DNA from: Pleurotus djamor | Lineage: Eukaryota > Basidiomycota > Agaricomycetes > Agaricales > Pleurotaceae | NCBI GenBank assembly: GCA_029747585.1 | Contig: JAPEVF010000157.1 | Location: 1-64,000, forward strand | Reading direction: 5' to 3' | DNA length: 64,000 nucleotides | In this document: positions 1 to 14,249 of the stretch, one piece after another | Layout of the letters: each line of letters begins with the position of its first letter | Numbering within the stretch: the stretch's first letter is position 1 | Program-made: the position numbers and the translations under genes | Notes under the pieces: generated by a model | What the model was told of the DNA's origin: nothing | Database searches by the model: none | The model's input: only the letters and a program-made list of their open reading frames with translations

Positions 1-2918
1 GGCCGGACAATGATCAGAGAGGATAGGAGAAAACGGTCTATAAACGAGCTAANGGGAACAAATACAACTATGAGGAACTATATATACTATACTACATGAG
101 GCGTCGGCTAATAGAACAATGGCGGGTCCGTTTATGTAACTACTGCGCGAGTGGGTCCACTAGATCCGTGGGTCACGTGACAGGTGGTATAGGGGTGTCA
201 CGTGACCACAGGAGCTAGGGGACCTGTCACGGATCGTGACAGGCTATTTGCTGGTCAATCGCCCGCTGAGCATTCAAGTCGGTGCGTTTCCCCTAGTGTA
301 CCGTGCGGTCAGCTTTATCCACCATGAAATCATCCTAGAAGATCGCTTACCATGCAAAATGAGACTTTCAGACGGTTTGGTTGAAGTTTGAGGGAGGACA
401 GTTCAGGGGCAGTTCGGGACGCGCCAGGCCCAAGGTTGTTTAGCGCTCATCGCACATTTTCTCTTCTCGCCTACTTCCCTCCTCCAAGTCAACCACATCA
501 ACCTTCTGCTAACTGGGCCAACACCTACCGCTCACAAGCCAAAGGGAAAACCAAACTCGACCGCGAGCCTCGCCTATCGCCAACGCCTACGCTCGGATGA
601 ATACATTCAGCCACCACGGCCTCGCCTAACCCAAGCCTAATGCTGACATTGAAAACATGGCGTATCCAGTGAGGGTGCTTATTGACAGTCACGAAAGGAG
701 AGTCTCTGGCTGCGGGGATAGCAGGATTTGCGACGTGAAATCTGAGTGCGTCGTGAGTTTTGTTTCCGTTTTTATCTGTTGTCTTGACTCAGAGTCAGCT
801 AGGTCTTGGTCATGCACAGTCATCATTATGGTACTCTGCTCGTGCTTGGCACCCTCCAGCACATTGAAAAACCAAAACCTTGAATGAAGCTTCGGGTATA
901 TCTTCCCTACCCACTTCATCACAGTCCAGCTCACCTTCGCAAAGGAACGAACGCTAGCGAACGTAAGAACCCGCACACCGGACTCAGCACTCAAATGCTG
1001 CACACCCCACGAGCCGGCGCGGATACCTTACTTACCGACTGAGGAGGATCCAGCATCAAGGCCTCAATTCAATATCGAAGGGGGGAGTAGGGAGCAGAGT
1101 ACATCCTGGTGAGCATAAAGCCCTTCATTCCTCACATCCATTGTATTGATCCTGACCCTAGGCATTCCTGGCACGCTCTATGAGTCCTCGAAGGAGGACA
1201 CCGCGCTTGGGTGAGATCCTTACACTCAGCCTTGGGTACGTTTCCGCTTCCCTTTCCTTTCCTTTCCTCCTATCTCTCATCTCACTTGTCCTGATCCCAG
1301 CTTCCAGCATAACCTTGTCACCCGCACCTCTTTTGTCAGAGTTCGGAGCCCAGACCATCAACTAAGGCAACTAGGCGACGCATAGGGTATATCATTGGCT
1401 CGCAGCGCACCCCCCATGCTGATACCCATGGTTTCATGGTTCGTCCCTTTATTCCCCTTTCACCTCTGTCTCTGTTTCTCTCCATAACGTCGCAAATTGT
1501 GCCCTGCACCGCTTTCCCCCTTCTGCTGCCATTCTGCTGCTCGCCTCCGCATCGCGTTTCCCTTCCTCCATCGTCTACTGTCATCCCTGTCGTGCTGATG
1601 CTCTCTTCTTTCCTTCTCTCCAGGTATAATAAGTTGTGTCGTGCCTCTCCTCTGAGGCTTTTGCGCCCGGATACCGTCGCCGCTGGCGCTCTGTCATGTA
1701 TGCGCTCTTGCGCAATCAAATAGCTGATGGTGGCCACTAGGACCTTATCGACAACGGGGTACGTTACCTCTATCGTGTTCTCTCCTCCGTCCCTGTCTAT
1801 CCCAGCTCATACGCTCTGTCCAGGACGATCTAACCCGCCCACCTCAATCCCTCAATCGTTTCGCACTGTGGATCGTCGGACGTACGGGTAGTACTCTACA
1901 ACCCCACTCCAACTTTCTATCAGTCCGGATGGCATCAAAGGGATGTACATAGCGAGAGGTAGAAAGGTCTGGATGGATGTGGGACGCGGGGTAGCGGGGA
2001 AGGTCCAAGCGGTCACGAGAAGCTGGGGTGTAAGAGGCTAATTGCCTGGCGGGGAACAACGACGCAAGAATATGCGGGAGGGAGAACGAGGATGGGAGGC
2101 AGTAAAAGGACGAGCTGCCGCATGCGCCGTGGACGCTGGACTTTGAAGAAGTTGAAAGGACAGTCAGTCTATGACGTCATTCGTGCTCGACCTTGGTTCA
2201 TTTGCCCCCAATTGAATCTACCAATCTTTTTTCTTTTTTTTTTTGACCGCTCGCTTATTGTACCTCCATACCTCGTTGCAATTCGTTTGTCTTCTTTCTT
2301 TCCTTTATAATTTCTCGTCCGCCGTTTTCATTTTTCTCATTTCTCGGTTCAAATGTCTCTATAGACGGAGGAACCCATTCGCACACGGTTTGGTTTGACT
2401 CTAGCTCGTTTGTTATCCTTCCCATCTAGGGTAGATTGCTCGGGATGTCGTCACAAAGCGGCTGAACAGCCCTTCCTACTGCCCTCGCCCCCCTTCAAGT
2501 CCAGGCATCCTAGGTGGACGCGTTTCGAGTCCACAAGGTTCATTACTCATTGTACCCTTCTTCGTGCCATTACAGGTACTCTTTCTCGCCGATACTAAGT
2601 ACAGTAACGTAGAGTCGAACCCATTGTCGTCACCGTTACACATGGATGCCTGATGGTGAGACACAAAGTGTATACCGCGAACCATGGTCATGTGTACCAT
2701 CTCCTCCTCCTGCAATCCAACGTAACCAGTCCATCGTGTTGTGGTGCATAAACATCAGATTTGATGCAAACCCCCGCCACCGTCCATCAAGTGATCGGGA
2801 ACTCGCACGAGCTTCCCCCTTGCGAGCCTTATCAACCTGAGCATTATAAGTAGAGTAGTTGCGCACAAAGTCTCAAGCACCACAGAAAGTAACCCCTCCC
2901 ACAAATCAACCCAGTATT
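1..2918. other. Gene-poor left edge
   Basis: No open stretch here reads as a coherent protein on either strand, and no chain of donor/acceptor sites joins the short ORFs into one. It holds palindromic CACGTG-type sites near 172-242, pyrimidine-rich tracts around 1240-1640 and a T-run near 2228-2240. A weak TATA-like TATAAG at 2845-2850 lies 69-74 bases before the start codon of the next gene and could be its core promoter. The first few hundred bases might be an old mobile-element edge, but no terminal repeat pair or element protein is visible. Confidence 0.5.
172..242. repeat. Cluster of CACGTG palindromes and an inverted repeat
   Basis: The 10-base perfect palindrome GTCACGTGAC occurs at 172-181 and again at 197-206. 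A third inverted repeat follows: CTGTCACG at 224-231 and CGTGACAG at 235-242, separated by GAT. CACGTG is the core bound by bHLH/bHLH-Zip factors such as Pho4 or Cbf1 in fungi (family knowledge). Three nested copies in 71 bases suggest a regulatory cluster or part of a decayed LTR; the sequence alone does not decide. Confidence 0.5.
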
Positions 2919-3638
2919 ATGCGCTTCTTCAGTCTGAGGGCTGTGGTAGCCCTAGCCAACGCACTAGCATTCCATTGGACGGTGACACCACCAAACCCCC
3001 CAGTCGCGGAGGGAGATCTTCAAGCGAAAGAGGTTATTGAACGGACAGTATTGAAGCAAGTCTTCTTTCTTAAGGTGAGCACCCCATTGTTCTCTGGCTT
3101 TTTGTGATGTGATCGTGACCTCAATCCACAGACATTCGTGTGGGGCACGGCCGTGATGGAAGTCATTTCATCAGTCCACAACGCACCGGGTCATGACCAC
3201 CAATCCATCACCACAACCCCACCTGTCTTCCTTCTCGGCGCACTAATGTGCGTTGCAGGGAGTTCCCTACGACTCTGGTGCTTCAAAACTCTCGGCAAAA
3301 TGTTTGATTTCCAACCTCGCATCCACGTCAACCACCAGCTCATCACCTCAGGCCCCTACACCTTCATTCGCCATCCGAGCTACGCCGGATGGTTTTTGAT
3401 GGCTCTCGGTACGACTCTGGTGACCTTTGCGCCAAACGCTCCTCTGAGAGAGTATGTTCTGGTGGATACGGCAACTACCGTTGCTGGGGCATATTGGTGT
3501 ATCCAAATAGCTGTTTTGCTGGTATTACCGGTGAGGCGTATGAACGTGGAGGATGATTGGCTAAGGCAGAGGTTTGGTGAGGAATGGGATACGTATGCGG
3601 AACGAGTGCCTTACCGTCTTGTACCCGGAATATACTAG
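2919..3638 (+). CDS. Isoprenylcysteine carboxyl methyltransferase (ICMT) family protein
   Basis: Two exons (2919-3074 and 3132-3638) joined by a 57-nt GTGAGC...CAG intron, phase 0, give 220 residues. The first exon encodes a hydrophobic N-terminus. The second carries several membrane segments and the ICMT hallmark: GPYTFIRHPSYAGW, then a C-terminal R..EDDWLR..FGEEWDTY stretch. Family members are ER-membrane enzymes that methylate the prenylated C-terminal cysteine of CaaX proteins with S-adenosylmethionine as donor; the RHPSY and terminal E/R motifs form the cofactor pocket. Ste14-type enzymes are about 240 residues, so this copy is near full length. The start chosen is the first in-frame ATG before the hydrophobic stretch. 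Agaricomycetes often carry several divergent ICMT-like copies, so the substrate need not be Ras or mating pheromone. Confidence 0.88.
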
Positions 3639-4536
3639 CCACTGGCGGGGTTCTATTGGCTTGCAGTCATTTTATGTGGATAATCCTCTCTATGTACACA
3701 CATTGATATAAGAATGATCTACTATAGGATGATCGAGGAAGCCTCAAAACAACTCCAAAATGCGCAAAGTCGTGAATCGAAGTGACTTGGACTCAACAGG
3801 AGAGACCTCCCTATCGTACAGGGGGACAACCCTGCTGGAGTTTCGCAACCGCCCATTCTCTTTCATGTCAACCATTATTACAACCATGCCTCCCTCCATC
3901 TATTACTCGCCTGAGCATGATATTCCACTCAGACACCATCAGTTGCACACCCTCTATCTCTCTCTCTGACGCGGGAGCCTGCCCTTTGAAGTTCGAACGC
4001 CGTCACGCTGTTAGTGCCGTACTCTAGAGTATACTTGGTGCCATTGCTTTGAGCCTGTCCCCCGTACTGATTACATCCCAAATGCTGTTGGTAGATTGGT
4101 AGCGATGGATCCTCAGAAACAGCAAGGCGCGAAAGGGTGGCAAGGTTGGAGCTAATCACCCTTTATAATTGTTGTACAGATGTCGAAGTAGAATTGGGGT
4201 CACGGAACCCAGACCAGACCGTGTGACAAGGAGCCAGCGTCGAAGGAAGGAGGAACAGGAAGCGAAGGAACTACCAGGAAGAAGCGAGACTCAACAACCA
4301 AAAGAAAAAAAACAAAGAGGTAGGCCGGAAACGAAGCAGATGCCGGAGAGAAAAGTTGTCAGTCTACCTCAACGGTGATGGAGTCTGTGGGAGGAAGGCC
4401 TCGAGGTTAAGGGAATGTCCGATGACGTTGCGCATATAGAGTAAATAAAATGGATTGTATTCAATATATGTACGTCTTCTTCATTGTCTTCATCTTCTTC
4501 TTCATCATCAACTCATCCTCTTTTTCTTCTTCGTCC
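3639..4536. other. Intergenic region with a trinucleotide-rich tract
   Basis: No supported gene. A 12-base palindrome TACTCTAGAGTA lies at 4020-4031 and resembles the core of the longer palindrome at 6273-6292. From about 4478 the plus strand becomes CTTCTTCAT-rich; this simple-sequence tract runs into the 3' end of the next gene, where on the minus strand it encodes an acidic tail. The region is the 3' side of both flanking genes (convergent). Confidence 0.5.
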
Positions 4537-6263
4537 TCATGACTTCCCCTTCTTTTTCCAGCTCCCATCTTCCCCCAACTCATCTTCCAGACAGTCATCT
4601 TCATACAACTCATCTTCCCGAATGTCATCTTCGTCGACTTCATCTTCCGAAAATTTACCGTCATCACAGTCTACTTCTGTGTACCATGCAAGTTGTCGCA
4701 GTCGTCTCTTCAGGATAGTGCAACCTCGGATACAAACCTTGTTGATGGGCCTCCCCAGTTCAAAACGAGTCTGACAGATAGAGATGAAGGTGATCCAATG
4801 ACTATCATCCGCGTTGGAGTCACCGTTCAAATCAATAGTCTCCAGCTCCAGGTTACTGAAATCTGCCGTTGTTACATTGGGAGATGACGGGTCGGGTCCA
4901 GCGAGTAAGCGGAGTACTCCCACTTTCCACGATGTGATTTTCTTGAGCTGAGTCAAATGCGGAAGAAAGTTTGACCAAGCTAGGGCTTCATCGTCCCCCA
5001 TATCTCCCTCCAGACGTAGATGGTGAATCGCGCTGAGTGGCAATGATGTCAACAGGTTGTTCTCCCATCTAAGCCATGATGGAAAACGTGTGATTGTCAG
5101 ATTCGTGAATTGGCGTCCACTGTTGTATACCCCATAATAAATTTGATCTAGTCCGATATCCACGTCGACGCGCACCTCGAGTGATGCGTCCTCTGGGAAG
5201 CGACTGGAAAAGAACCTACGGAGATGAGAAATACTTTCCTCAACCTCGTTCTCGTCACCACTGGCCAGAAATTTCATGCCAACGATGGCGGCGTCTGGGA
5301 TCTGGAGGTGATCTAGTAGCTTCGACTCCATGAGGCATTTCATGTTTAACTGGATCCTACACAGCTTGGGAAGAGGTATCGGTGATTCGGGGGGATGTGG
5401 AAGCTCGAGGGGGTGCTTGGACGAGATTTTGCCGAGCGTAGCATTTTCCAGCATGGGCATGTTACGGAGTAGCTCAGCAGCCCAGGTAATCGACAAGTAT
5501 TTACCCTTCTTGCTGACATCAATTTTGAGATCGGTCAAGGATGGTAGGTAAACGACGCTTCCTGGGAGGACGTTACGGAGCATCATTGACCGGAGCGCGG
5601 TCAAATCCCCCCAAAACGATGTCAAGATTAAGGGACTCCTGTTATTACCGGTGGTCTGTGATGGGTCAATAGTGATCACGAGGTGTCGTAGGAGGGGAGC
5701 GCGTGGATTGGGATTCTCCCGAAAGATATGGGAAGTGAGGTTTGATGCATCTGCTCGCCTCCCATGAAGTACGAGCTCCTCAAACCTGTATGTCTCATCA
5801 CAGACGAGATCAAACACGTCTCCAATGCTGGAGAGGCAACTGATGTCGCAAGTGACGGTAAGAGGTGTCTTCTTCGAAAGTACAAGTGATTGGCGAATAT
5901 ACCGAGGCTCCCAAAACGAGATGAGAGACCAGAACTGCGGCGTATTCATGGCGATATCCTTCCATGCTGTACATACAAGGATGATGGTGGATCGAGTAAG
6001 GCGGACTCGCTTGAATAGCGTTTGGCACGCAACGAAGATTTTTGCCATGATTTCGTTGGGAAGTTTGGAAATCGCAGCAAAGGTGTTCCGACGCTTTCGC
6101 AGTCCATAAATGATTTTCATATGGTTAGCGATGTCTGCGTCGATCGCGCTTTGAGCTTTGAGGTCGGTACAGACTCTTGTCTGTTGGTCCGCAAACAATC
6201 AAGTTCAATGACATGAGTAAGCGTGTCGAAGATAGTGCCATGTTGGTTTGGAGTACGTACCAT
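4537..6263 (-). CDS. F-box protein with acidic C-terminal tail
   Basis: The start codon at 6263-6261 is followed at once by an intron (6260-6181, GTACGT...CAG); exon 2 is 6180-4537. The product is 548 residues. After splicing it opens MTRVCTDLKAQSAIDADIA, a helical lead typical of Agaricomycete F-box proteins, then the F-box (ISKLPNEIMAKIF ... WKDIAMNTPQFWS). The rest is irregular leucine-rich sequence suited to an LRR-like substrate domain. F-box proteins bind Skp1 and bring substrates to SCF ubiquitin ligases (family knowledge). The last about 40 residues are EDE-rich, read from a GAAGAT-type minisatellite at about 4540-4640, and end KKKGKS. An unspliced reading upstream meets a stop in frame, which supports the intron. 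Closest relatives in the window are the gene at 28379 and the relic at 9541-9760. Confidence 0.82.
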
Positions 6264-6272
6264 TGAAAATTC

Positions 6273-6292
6273 TATACTCTATATAGAGTATA
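6273..6292. promoter_or_regulatory. Perfect 20-bp palindrome upstream of the F-box start
   Basis: TATACTCTAT is followed directly by its reverse complement ATAGAGTATA. The site ends 10 bases upstream (minus strand) of the start codon of the F-box gene ending at 4537. It contains TATA in both directions, so it could be a core promoter element, an operator or a short hairpin in the leader. A related shorter palindrome is at 4020-4031. Confidence 0.4.
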
Positions 6293-6647
6293 CCCTATGC
6301 TGAAAGAATGTAACCAACGAAGAGGTTGTCGTTTTGAATGGGAGGGATTCAATTTGGATAGAAACAAGAAGGGCAATGAGCGCTTCCACCGCCTTTCGGT
6401 GTTGTGTGCGAGCATCCAGGGGTAGAATCAGACTTCAAGGGTTCGCAGTGTCATCAGTGCTCAAACGAATGCAGCTGTGTCCGATGAAGTGACATAGACA
6501 CTATCTGGCAATCTATACAATCTGTATTCTGGATCACCCAGCTCACGCTCGCCATCGCGCCGTCCCAGCGCTNGGAACTGCGTCGCGGATGTCGCTGTGA
6601 CCTCCCAAAGCCTATCGCAACCAAGAGTCATCCCACGCAGTGCCCAT
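6293..6647. other. Intergenic, upstream of the F-box gene
   Basis: No coding signal is seen. One N at 6573 marks an uncertain base. Confidence 0.4.
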
Positions 6648-7100
6648 TCAACAATCCATACAACCGGAGGGCAGAAATCCCACCAAGTAACCGAAGTGCT
6701 CTATTGACGAAGTCAAACGTTGAGCAATCAACTTAGCGTCACTTGGTGATGACATTGGTGGCTGCTTCGACGGGATTACGGGGTTACGCGGCGGTTCAAT
6801 GAAGACGACACCCTGAAAGAACGTAGTTAGCAGTATCCTATGAAAGGAGCGAAAAGGTTGTATGGAGAGGAGAAGAGCAGTCGAAAGAGGTAATGCGGAA
6901 AATTTGAAGTCACGGGCGCTTCGAAAGACGCCCAAACAAAAAAGACAAGAACCAAGGAAACACGACGGCGCAAGCTGGGATCGTTGGAAAGCAAGGAGCA
7001 AACTCACCACAGGACGTAAATATAGCGGATGTACCTCTATAATTTCACCAACGTGACGGAGAACGGCTGTGTGAGTGGGAACGCTTGAGTTGACGGTTCA
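6648..7100 (-). CDS. Possible spliced gene, only the 3' exons resolved
   Basis: The last exon (6812-6648) reads 54 residues beginning GVVFIEPPRNPVIPS and ending GFLPSGCMDC before a stop. A good donor at 7008/7007 and acceptor at 6813 join it in phase to an upstream exon reading TAVLRHVGEIIEVHPLYLRP, an unusually protein-like stretch. Further upstream, 7329-7233 also reads like an exon (LAHDDVYHGRGFVACTDK), but I could not join it in frame, so the 5' part to about 8075 is unresolved. I do not recognise the family. It may be a real gene with a complicated 5' structure or a decaying one. The roughly 1.2 kb between here and the next gene at 8336 holds no other supported feature. Confidence 0.3.
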
Positions 7101-8335
7101 ATTCGCATTCCGCGCAGAGGGCCAGCCAACTCAACGGAAGCGGCTCTGAGACCATGCTGCTCGACGAGAAAGGGAGAGCGGGAGTGAGGGGTGTGTGAGC
7201 ATGTCAAAAGAAGGATCAGGACGTTCCCATACCATAGGCAAGGCGGATCCGAAAGTCTTGAGTTTTGTCAGTGCAAGCGACGAAACCTCGACCATGATAA
7301 ACATCATCATGTGCGAGTTTTGTGGTAGACTTGGGAGCTAGAAATAGTAGACAGTGAGTATGGAATGTTGACGCGATTGGGAGACAAAGGATGATAGGCG
7401 TCGAAAAACATGGAATAGTGTGGAAGAACAAGAAAACGAAAGGTCGACCGAGTATGGGCAGTAGACAGCGACTGAGCACCCGGTTTAGTCAAGGAGAAAT
7501 GAGAGCGGGCTCAGCCGCCGTCATCCAGATAGCAAACGGGGAGCTGGGCAATCTAAAACGCACCATGATTGCCATGAGATGAGCCTTTCCTTCAAACATC
7601 TTCAAGCTCAGTCAAACCGCAGAATCATCACCACGGCTACCCTCTGGATGGCGTAGAATGCGAAAAGAACCGATGCAGCGTCCCTGGAGGAGACTCACGA
7701 CGGAATGACCTTGCACGATGGAACATCCCCAGAGAGCGGGATTTGAGCGAGACGTGACATACACTCGACTCGAGCTTTAGAGAGCGCCGAGCATGACCTA
7801 GGTGAGTATGACAATTGGAGGAAAATGACAGCTTGAACTCGGATATTCGAGCAGCGTGTTGGTGGAGTTTGGCGCCAATTTATCCGAGCTTTCGCGCCCC
7901 GAAACTCCGCTGGATCCTGATTTGGCCGGCAGAACCGACGGCGTGCTTCTTTGGTTTACCGCTCCCAGCTGTTCCTCCGCTGGTTTCAGCCCACTCCTCT
8001 AGGATTGCTTTCTCAGACTCGACGCACATGGGAAGGGGGAACTTACCATGTTCAAAGTAGCCGTATGTAGTCACTCGTTACAACCAAATTGAACATCCGA
8101 TATGTTACTTCTCATCAATACAAAGCATCACAGCGTGTTCGTTAAGTGCTTGACTTGATCCATGGAGTGTTTTGAGTACAAATGGAGATGGGATGAGAAG
8201 AGGAAGTGATTTTGAGGAGAGGATATGAGAGACACGCGGCTGGGAAGACAATTGTCCGATTCGCGGTGGATTCGGGATATGCCTTGGGATCACGATCTCT
8301 CCTCATCGACATCCCCCACTGCGAATCCAAAAAGT

Positions 8336-9526
8336 ATGAGCTCGGATCTCTCCAAGCCTCCAGCCTTTGATGGTGAGAGCAACCTTGAATTGTATCAGCA
8401 CCCATTGATCTAGAGTGTGCAGTAGCAACCACTGTGCCGCCTGAATTGTGGATACAGATCTTCCTTGAAGTCGCATCCTCAGATCGCACTGATCTCCGCC
8501 CGGTTCTCTGTGTATCTCATCGAATCCGCGAGATATCAATTCCTCTTTTCTACGAGAAGATTACAATCGGACCAGGACAGCCTAATGAACTTTTCTCGGG
8601 AACCCGTGTATCAACAGTTGATCCGGGTACCAGCTTGGAAATCCTTTCCTCAAGTCCGCATCTGGTGTTTACAAAAGATCTAACACTCGATCTTTGGCAC
8701 GACTCCGACTACCTCAGAGATGTTGATGAATTTACCGCCAAGATCGTCTCGTCCACACCTCAACTGAAAAAACTGTCTGTCATGACGCATGCAGCGGAGA
8801 CGATCCTCCAGTCGGTGCCTTTTGGCTCCCTCACGCACCTTGCTATCCACGGATACGTATCAGCGGAACCACTTCGCAAGTTCCTCATGGCCCATCCGTC
8901 CCTCCAATACCTGAGAGTCGCGATAACGTTCTTTCCAGATGTAATTCTCCCACTAGGAGCGTTACCACATCTTCATACCTTCGTTGGTGATTCCGGGCGA
9001 TGGGACAAATTTATTAGAGGACGTCGAATTACGCATCTCGCTGGTTACCTCGTTAATGTCTCCCCAGCAACACATCTTTCGGAAATATTCGCCACCGTTC
9101 GCACGTTGGACTTTGACGGCCCACCCATGGGAGCCAGAAATATCAACATCATGCCATTCCTCACCTGCATCGAGTATTTTCGGATTAGGAATTCAGGAAA
9201 GGTTCGTTCTTGCGTTTCGAACATCAAATATCTAGTAAATTCACAGAGAGTATTTGCTAAATTAACAAAAGATCGAGGCGGAGTATATTTGCCGTATACC
9301 ATCCAAGAATCTGCGCTACCTCAGCCTCATACCCAAGATTGACAATACGGTCTTGTTCAACACATTTCCCCGTCTGAAGATTATTGATCAGATGGACCCT
9401 TCAAAGCCAGATTTATATGTATCGCGTTTCCTTAGGCATGGGGATCAGTCGCAACCGATTGCTGTAAGCATCCCGCCCTTGCACAGATGGGAGCCATGGT
9501 GGGTGGGTGTCGACCAGTGGAAATGA
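8336..9526 (+). CDS. F-box protein, ATG-GTGAG-type short first exon
   Basis: Three exons: 8336-8372, 8423-9201 and 9308-9526, with introns of 50 and 106 nt in phases 1 and 0, give 344 residues. After a 12-residue first exon (MSSDLSKPPAFD) the F-box starts at once (VPPELWIQIFLEVA ... LCVSHRIREISIPLFYEKI) and is followed by leucine-rich irregular repeats. The last exon ends FNTFPRLKIIDQ ... WEPWWVGVDQWK, matching in layout the C-terminus of the paralogues at 37996 and 41164 (FDTFPRLDAVD ... WGRWWENV). All three share the same exon pattern: a tiny first exon, one long exon and a C-terminal exon after a conserved NVEYLRL or IEYFRI motif. This marks a second F-box subfamily in the window. The expected role is an SCF adaptor; the substrate is unknown. 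Confidence 0.78.
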
Positions 9527-9540
9527 AGCGTGTGTGATCT

Positions 9541-9760
9541 TATATTGAGTAAGGTTTGAATATGAATTGTTTTCCCAGTGGGATCCTAAGAATTTCCCCC
9601 AAGATTTCAGTTGGGAGTTTGGAAATCGCAGTGAACGTTGTTCTGGCACGTGCGCAGTACGCATATGATCTTCAGATCGACAGGCCTAGTGACCTCTACA
9701 TCAATGGCGTGTTGAGCGTTGAGATCGGTACAGATTCTAGCCTAATGCTCCAAGGTCAAT
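9541..9760 (-). pseudogene. Truncated F-box gene relic
   Basis: On the minus strand about 190 bases align closely with the 5' coding end of the F-box gene at 4537-6263. It reads RICTDLNAQHAIDVEV, then, after a frame change, AISKLPTEILGEIL; the functional gene reads TRVCTDLKAQSAIDADIA and AISKLPNEIMAKIF. A one-base insertion just before the F-box breaks the frame, and homology stops shortly afterwards. Even the AG acceptor ahead of the first codons is preserved at the matching position. It is a partial duplication that never had, or has lost, the substrate domain. Confidence 0.7.
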
Positions 9761-10762
9761 CAGTCAGCGAACGAAGGCAAGGATGTGTTCGTTTGAAACT
9801 ACGATTTTACTCCGGACGGGATGAGTATTGAGGCCCTGGGGTCCGAGGATAGGAATGTCGCGTAGAATATGCAATGCGATTTGGGTAAGAAGAAAGAGAG
9901 TGACGGGGGGAGAGATGCCTCACGGACGCGCCCGGCGCTTACACCTTGGAGACAGCTAGCAGGCGAACACTCATGGGATGGTCAGCTGGAGTGACAAAGA
10001 CCAAACGAAGGCAATCATAAGTCGAGTAGACGTGGGGTAATTCATTTGCTTTGGTCAACGGATGAGTAAAACTAACAACAAAGGCATCGTACTCTACGTA
10101 CGTACACAGACAGCAAGAAAGGGAGTAACTATATACATCCACCCATCCAATCGAGCGGCGAAAGAAGAACGCAAGTGACAAAAATTTCGACTCTACTCTA
10201 CTTAAAGGAGCCTGCGGAAGAACCAACGGTCAGCGTTACACGAAGGCCTTTGCCAAAAGTCTTGGGGGAAGGAAGAGGGTAAGGGGTAAGCATGATAAGA
10301 ATAAATAAAATACGACTTCTACAAACACGAGTTTACGCAGAACTGTGTGGTACTAATAACATTTTTCGGTGGCCGTATTGTACAAGGATGGAAGAAATCA
10401 GCAAGTCAAGCATGCGAAGGGGAAGGGAGAAGTCGACTGTCAAGTCGAAGGGTGCAAGCGCATAGGATGGGTGGAGAGAAATAAAGCAAAAGTATATGAA
10501 AAGATGTGGAGGCGTGAGGGAAGGTAAAAGGCGGGTAAAAGCAAGAAGGGCACCGTGAGTCCGAGATAATTACTAACATTACAATGTCGGTGAGTAGAAG
10601 TCACGGTGGTAGGAGATTTACGCTCTGCGAGGATGTACAAGAAGGACAGCATTGAGACAGGGAGAAATGATGGCGGTGGGTAGCAGGTGTTGGAGGGAGC
10701 GGTAGAGGATGTGGAAGAAACGCAAAACGAAACAAAAAGGAAGGTCAGGCGAAATAAAAAAA
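9761..10762. other. Intergenic, 3' side of the beta-glucosidase gene
   Basis: No supported gene. Short ORFs here have no family signal. The right part is probably the 3' untranslated region of the GH1 gene, which reads leftward and stops at 10763. Confidence 0.5.
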
Positions 10763-13646
<2,884 letters not shown>

Positions 13647-14249
13647 CGTTTACGACGATGTGTATGATGTGTGGTTTGTGTGAAGGGGGAGGGGGGTACG
13701 GGATTTACGGAGGATTGGGACGAGGCATTCTTAAAGCAAGGACAAGTCGCCGATATCGCTAGGTTCCTGTGGAATTACATTGTGTCATCGTTCCGATAAT
13801 TGTCCGGAGAGAAAGAAACGCAGGCAGCCTGGCAGACTGTCTGTCGGGACATGGATGGAGAGAAAATTCTTGGGCGTGGGTCGGAGAACATATGACTCTG
13901 ATGGCAAACAATCCATCGAACATTATTTTTTTCGAGGAAATCCTACGCGCCAACTCAGTGTATGGTTTTTTTTCGTCGAGGCAGCACTTGCTCAAGTCAG
14001 ATTAGCGGAGTAGCCAAGTGGATGGAAGCAAAAGCAAGAGAAAGCTGCAAAAACGAGCAACAGGCTCCGGAACAATGTCGGCAGATTCACGTATTCCTCC
14101 GAAAGTCCCAAAATGGTAAGTCTCTGAGGTTTCTCCGGGGTTATCAGCCATGCACACCACGCACCAGCTTGAGACGCTTGACTGCCTTCCTCCCATCGTC
14201 GCAACACAACCACCAAGTCCCAAGACAGTCTCCGCAATACCGATTCTCC
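13647..14249. other. Shared upstream region of two divergent metabolic genes
   Basis: About 600 bases separate the start codons of the GH1 gene (minus) and the Gfo/Idh/MocA gene (plus), so both promoters must lie here. No clear TATA box or repeated operator was found. Confidence 0.4.
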
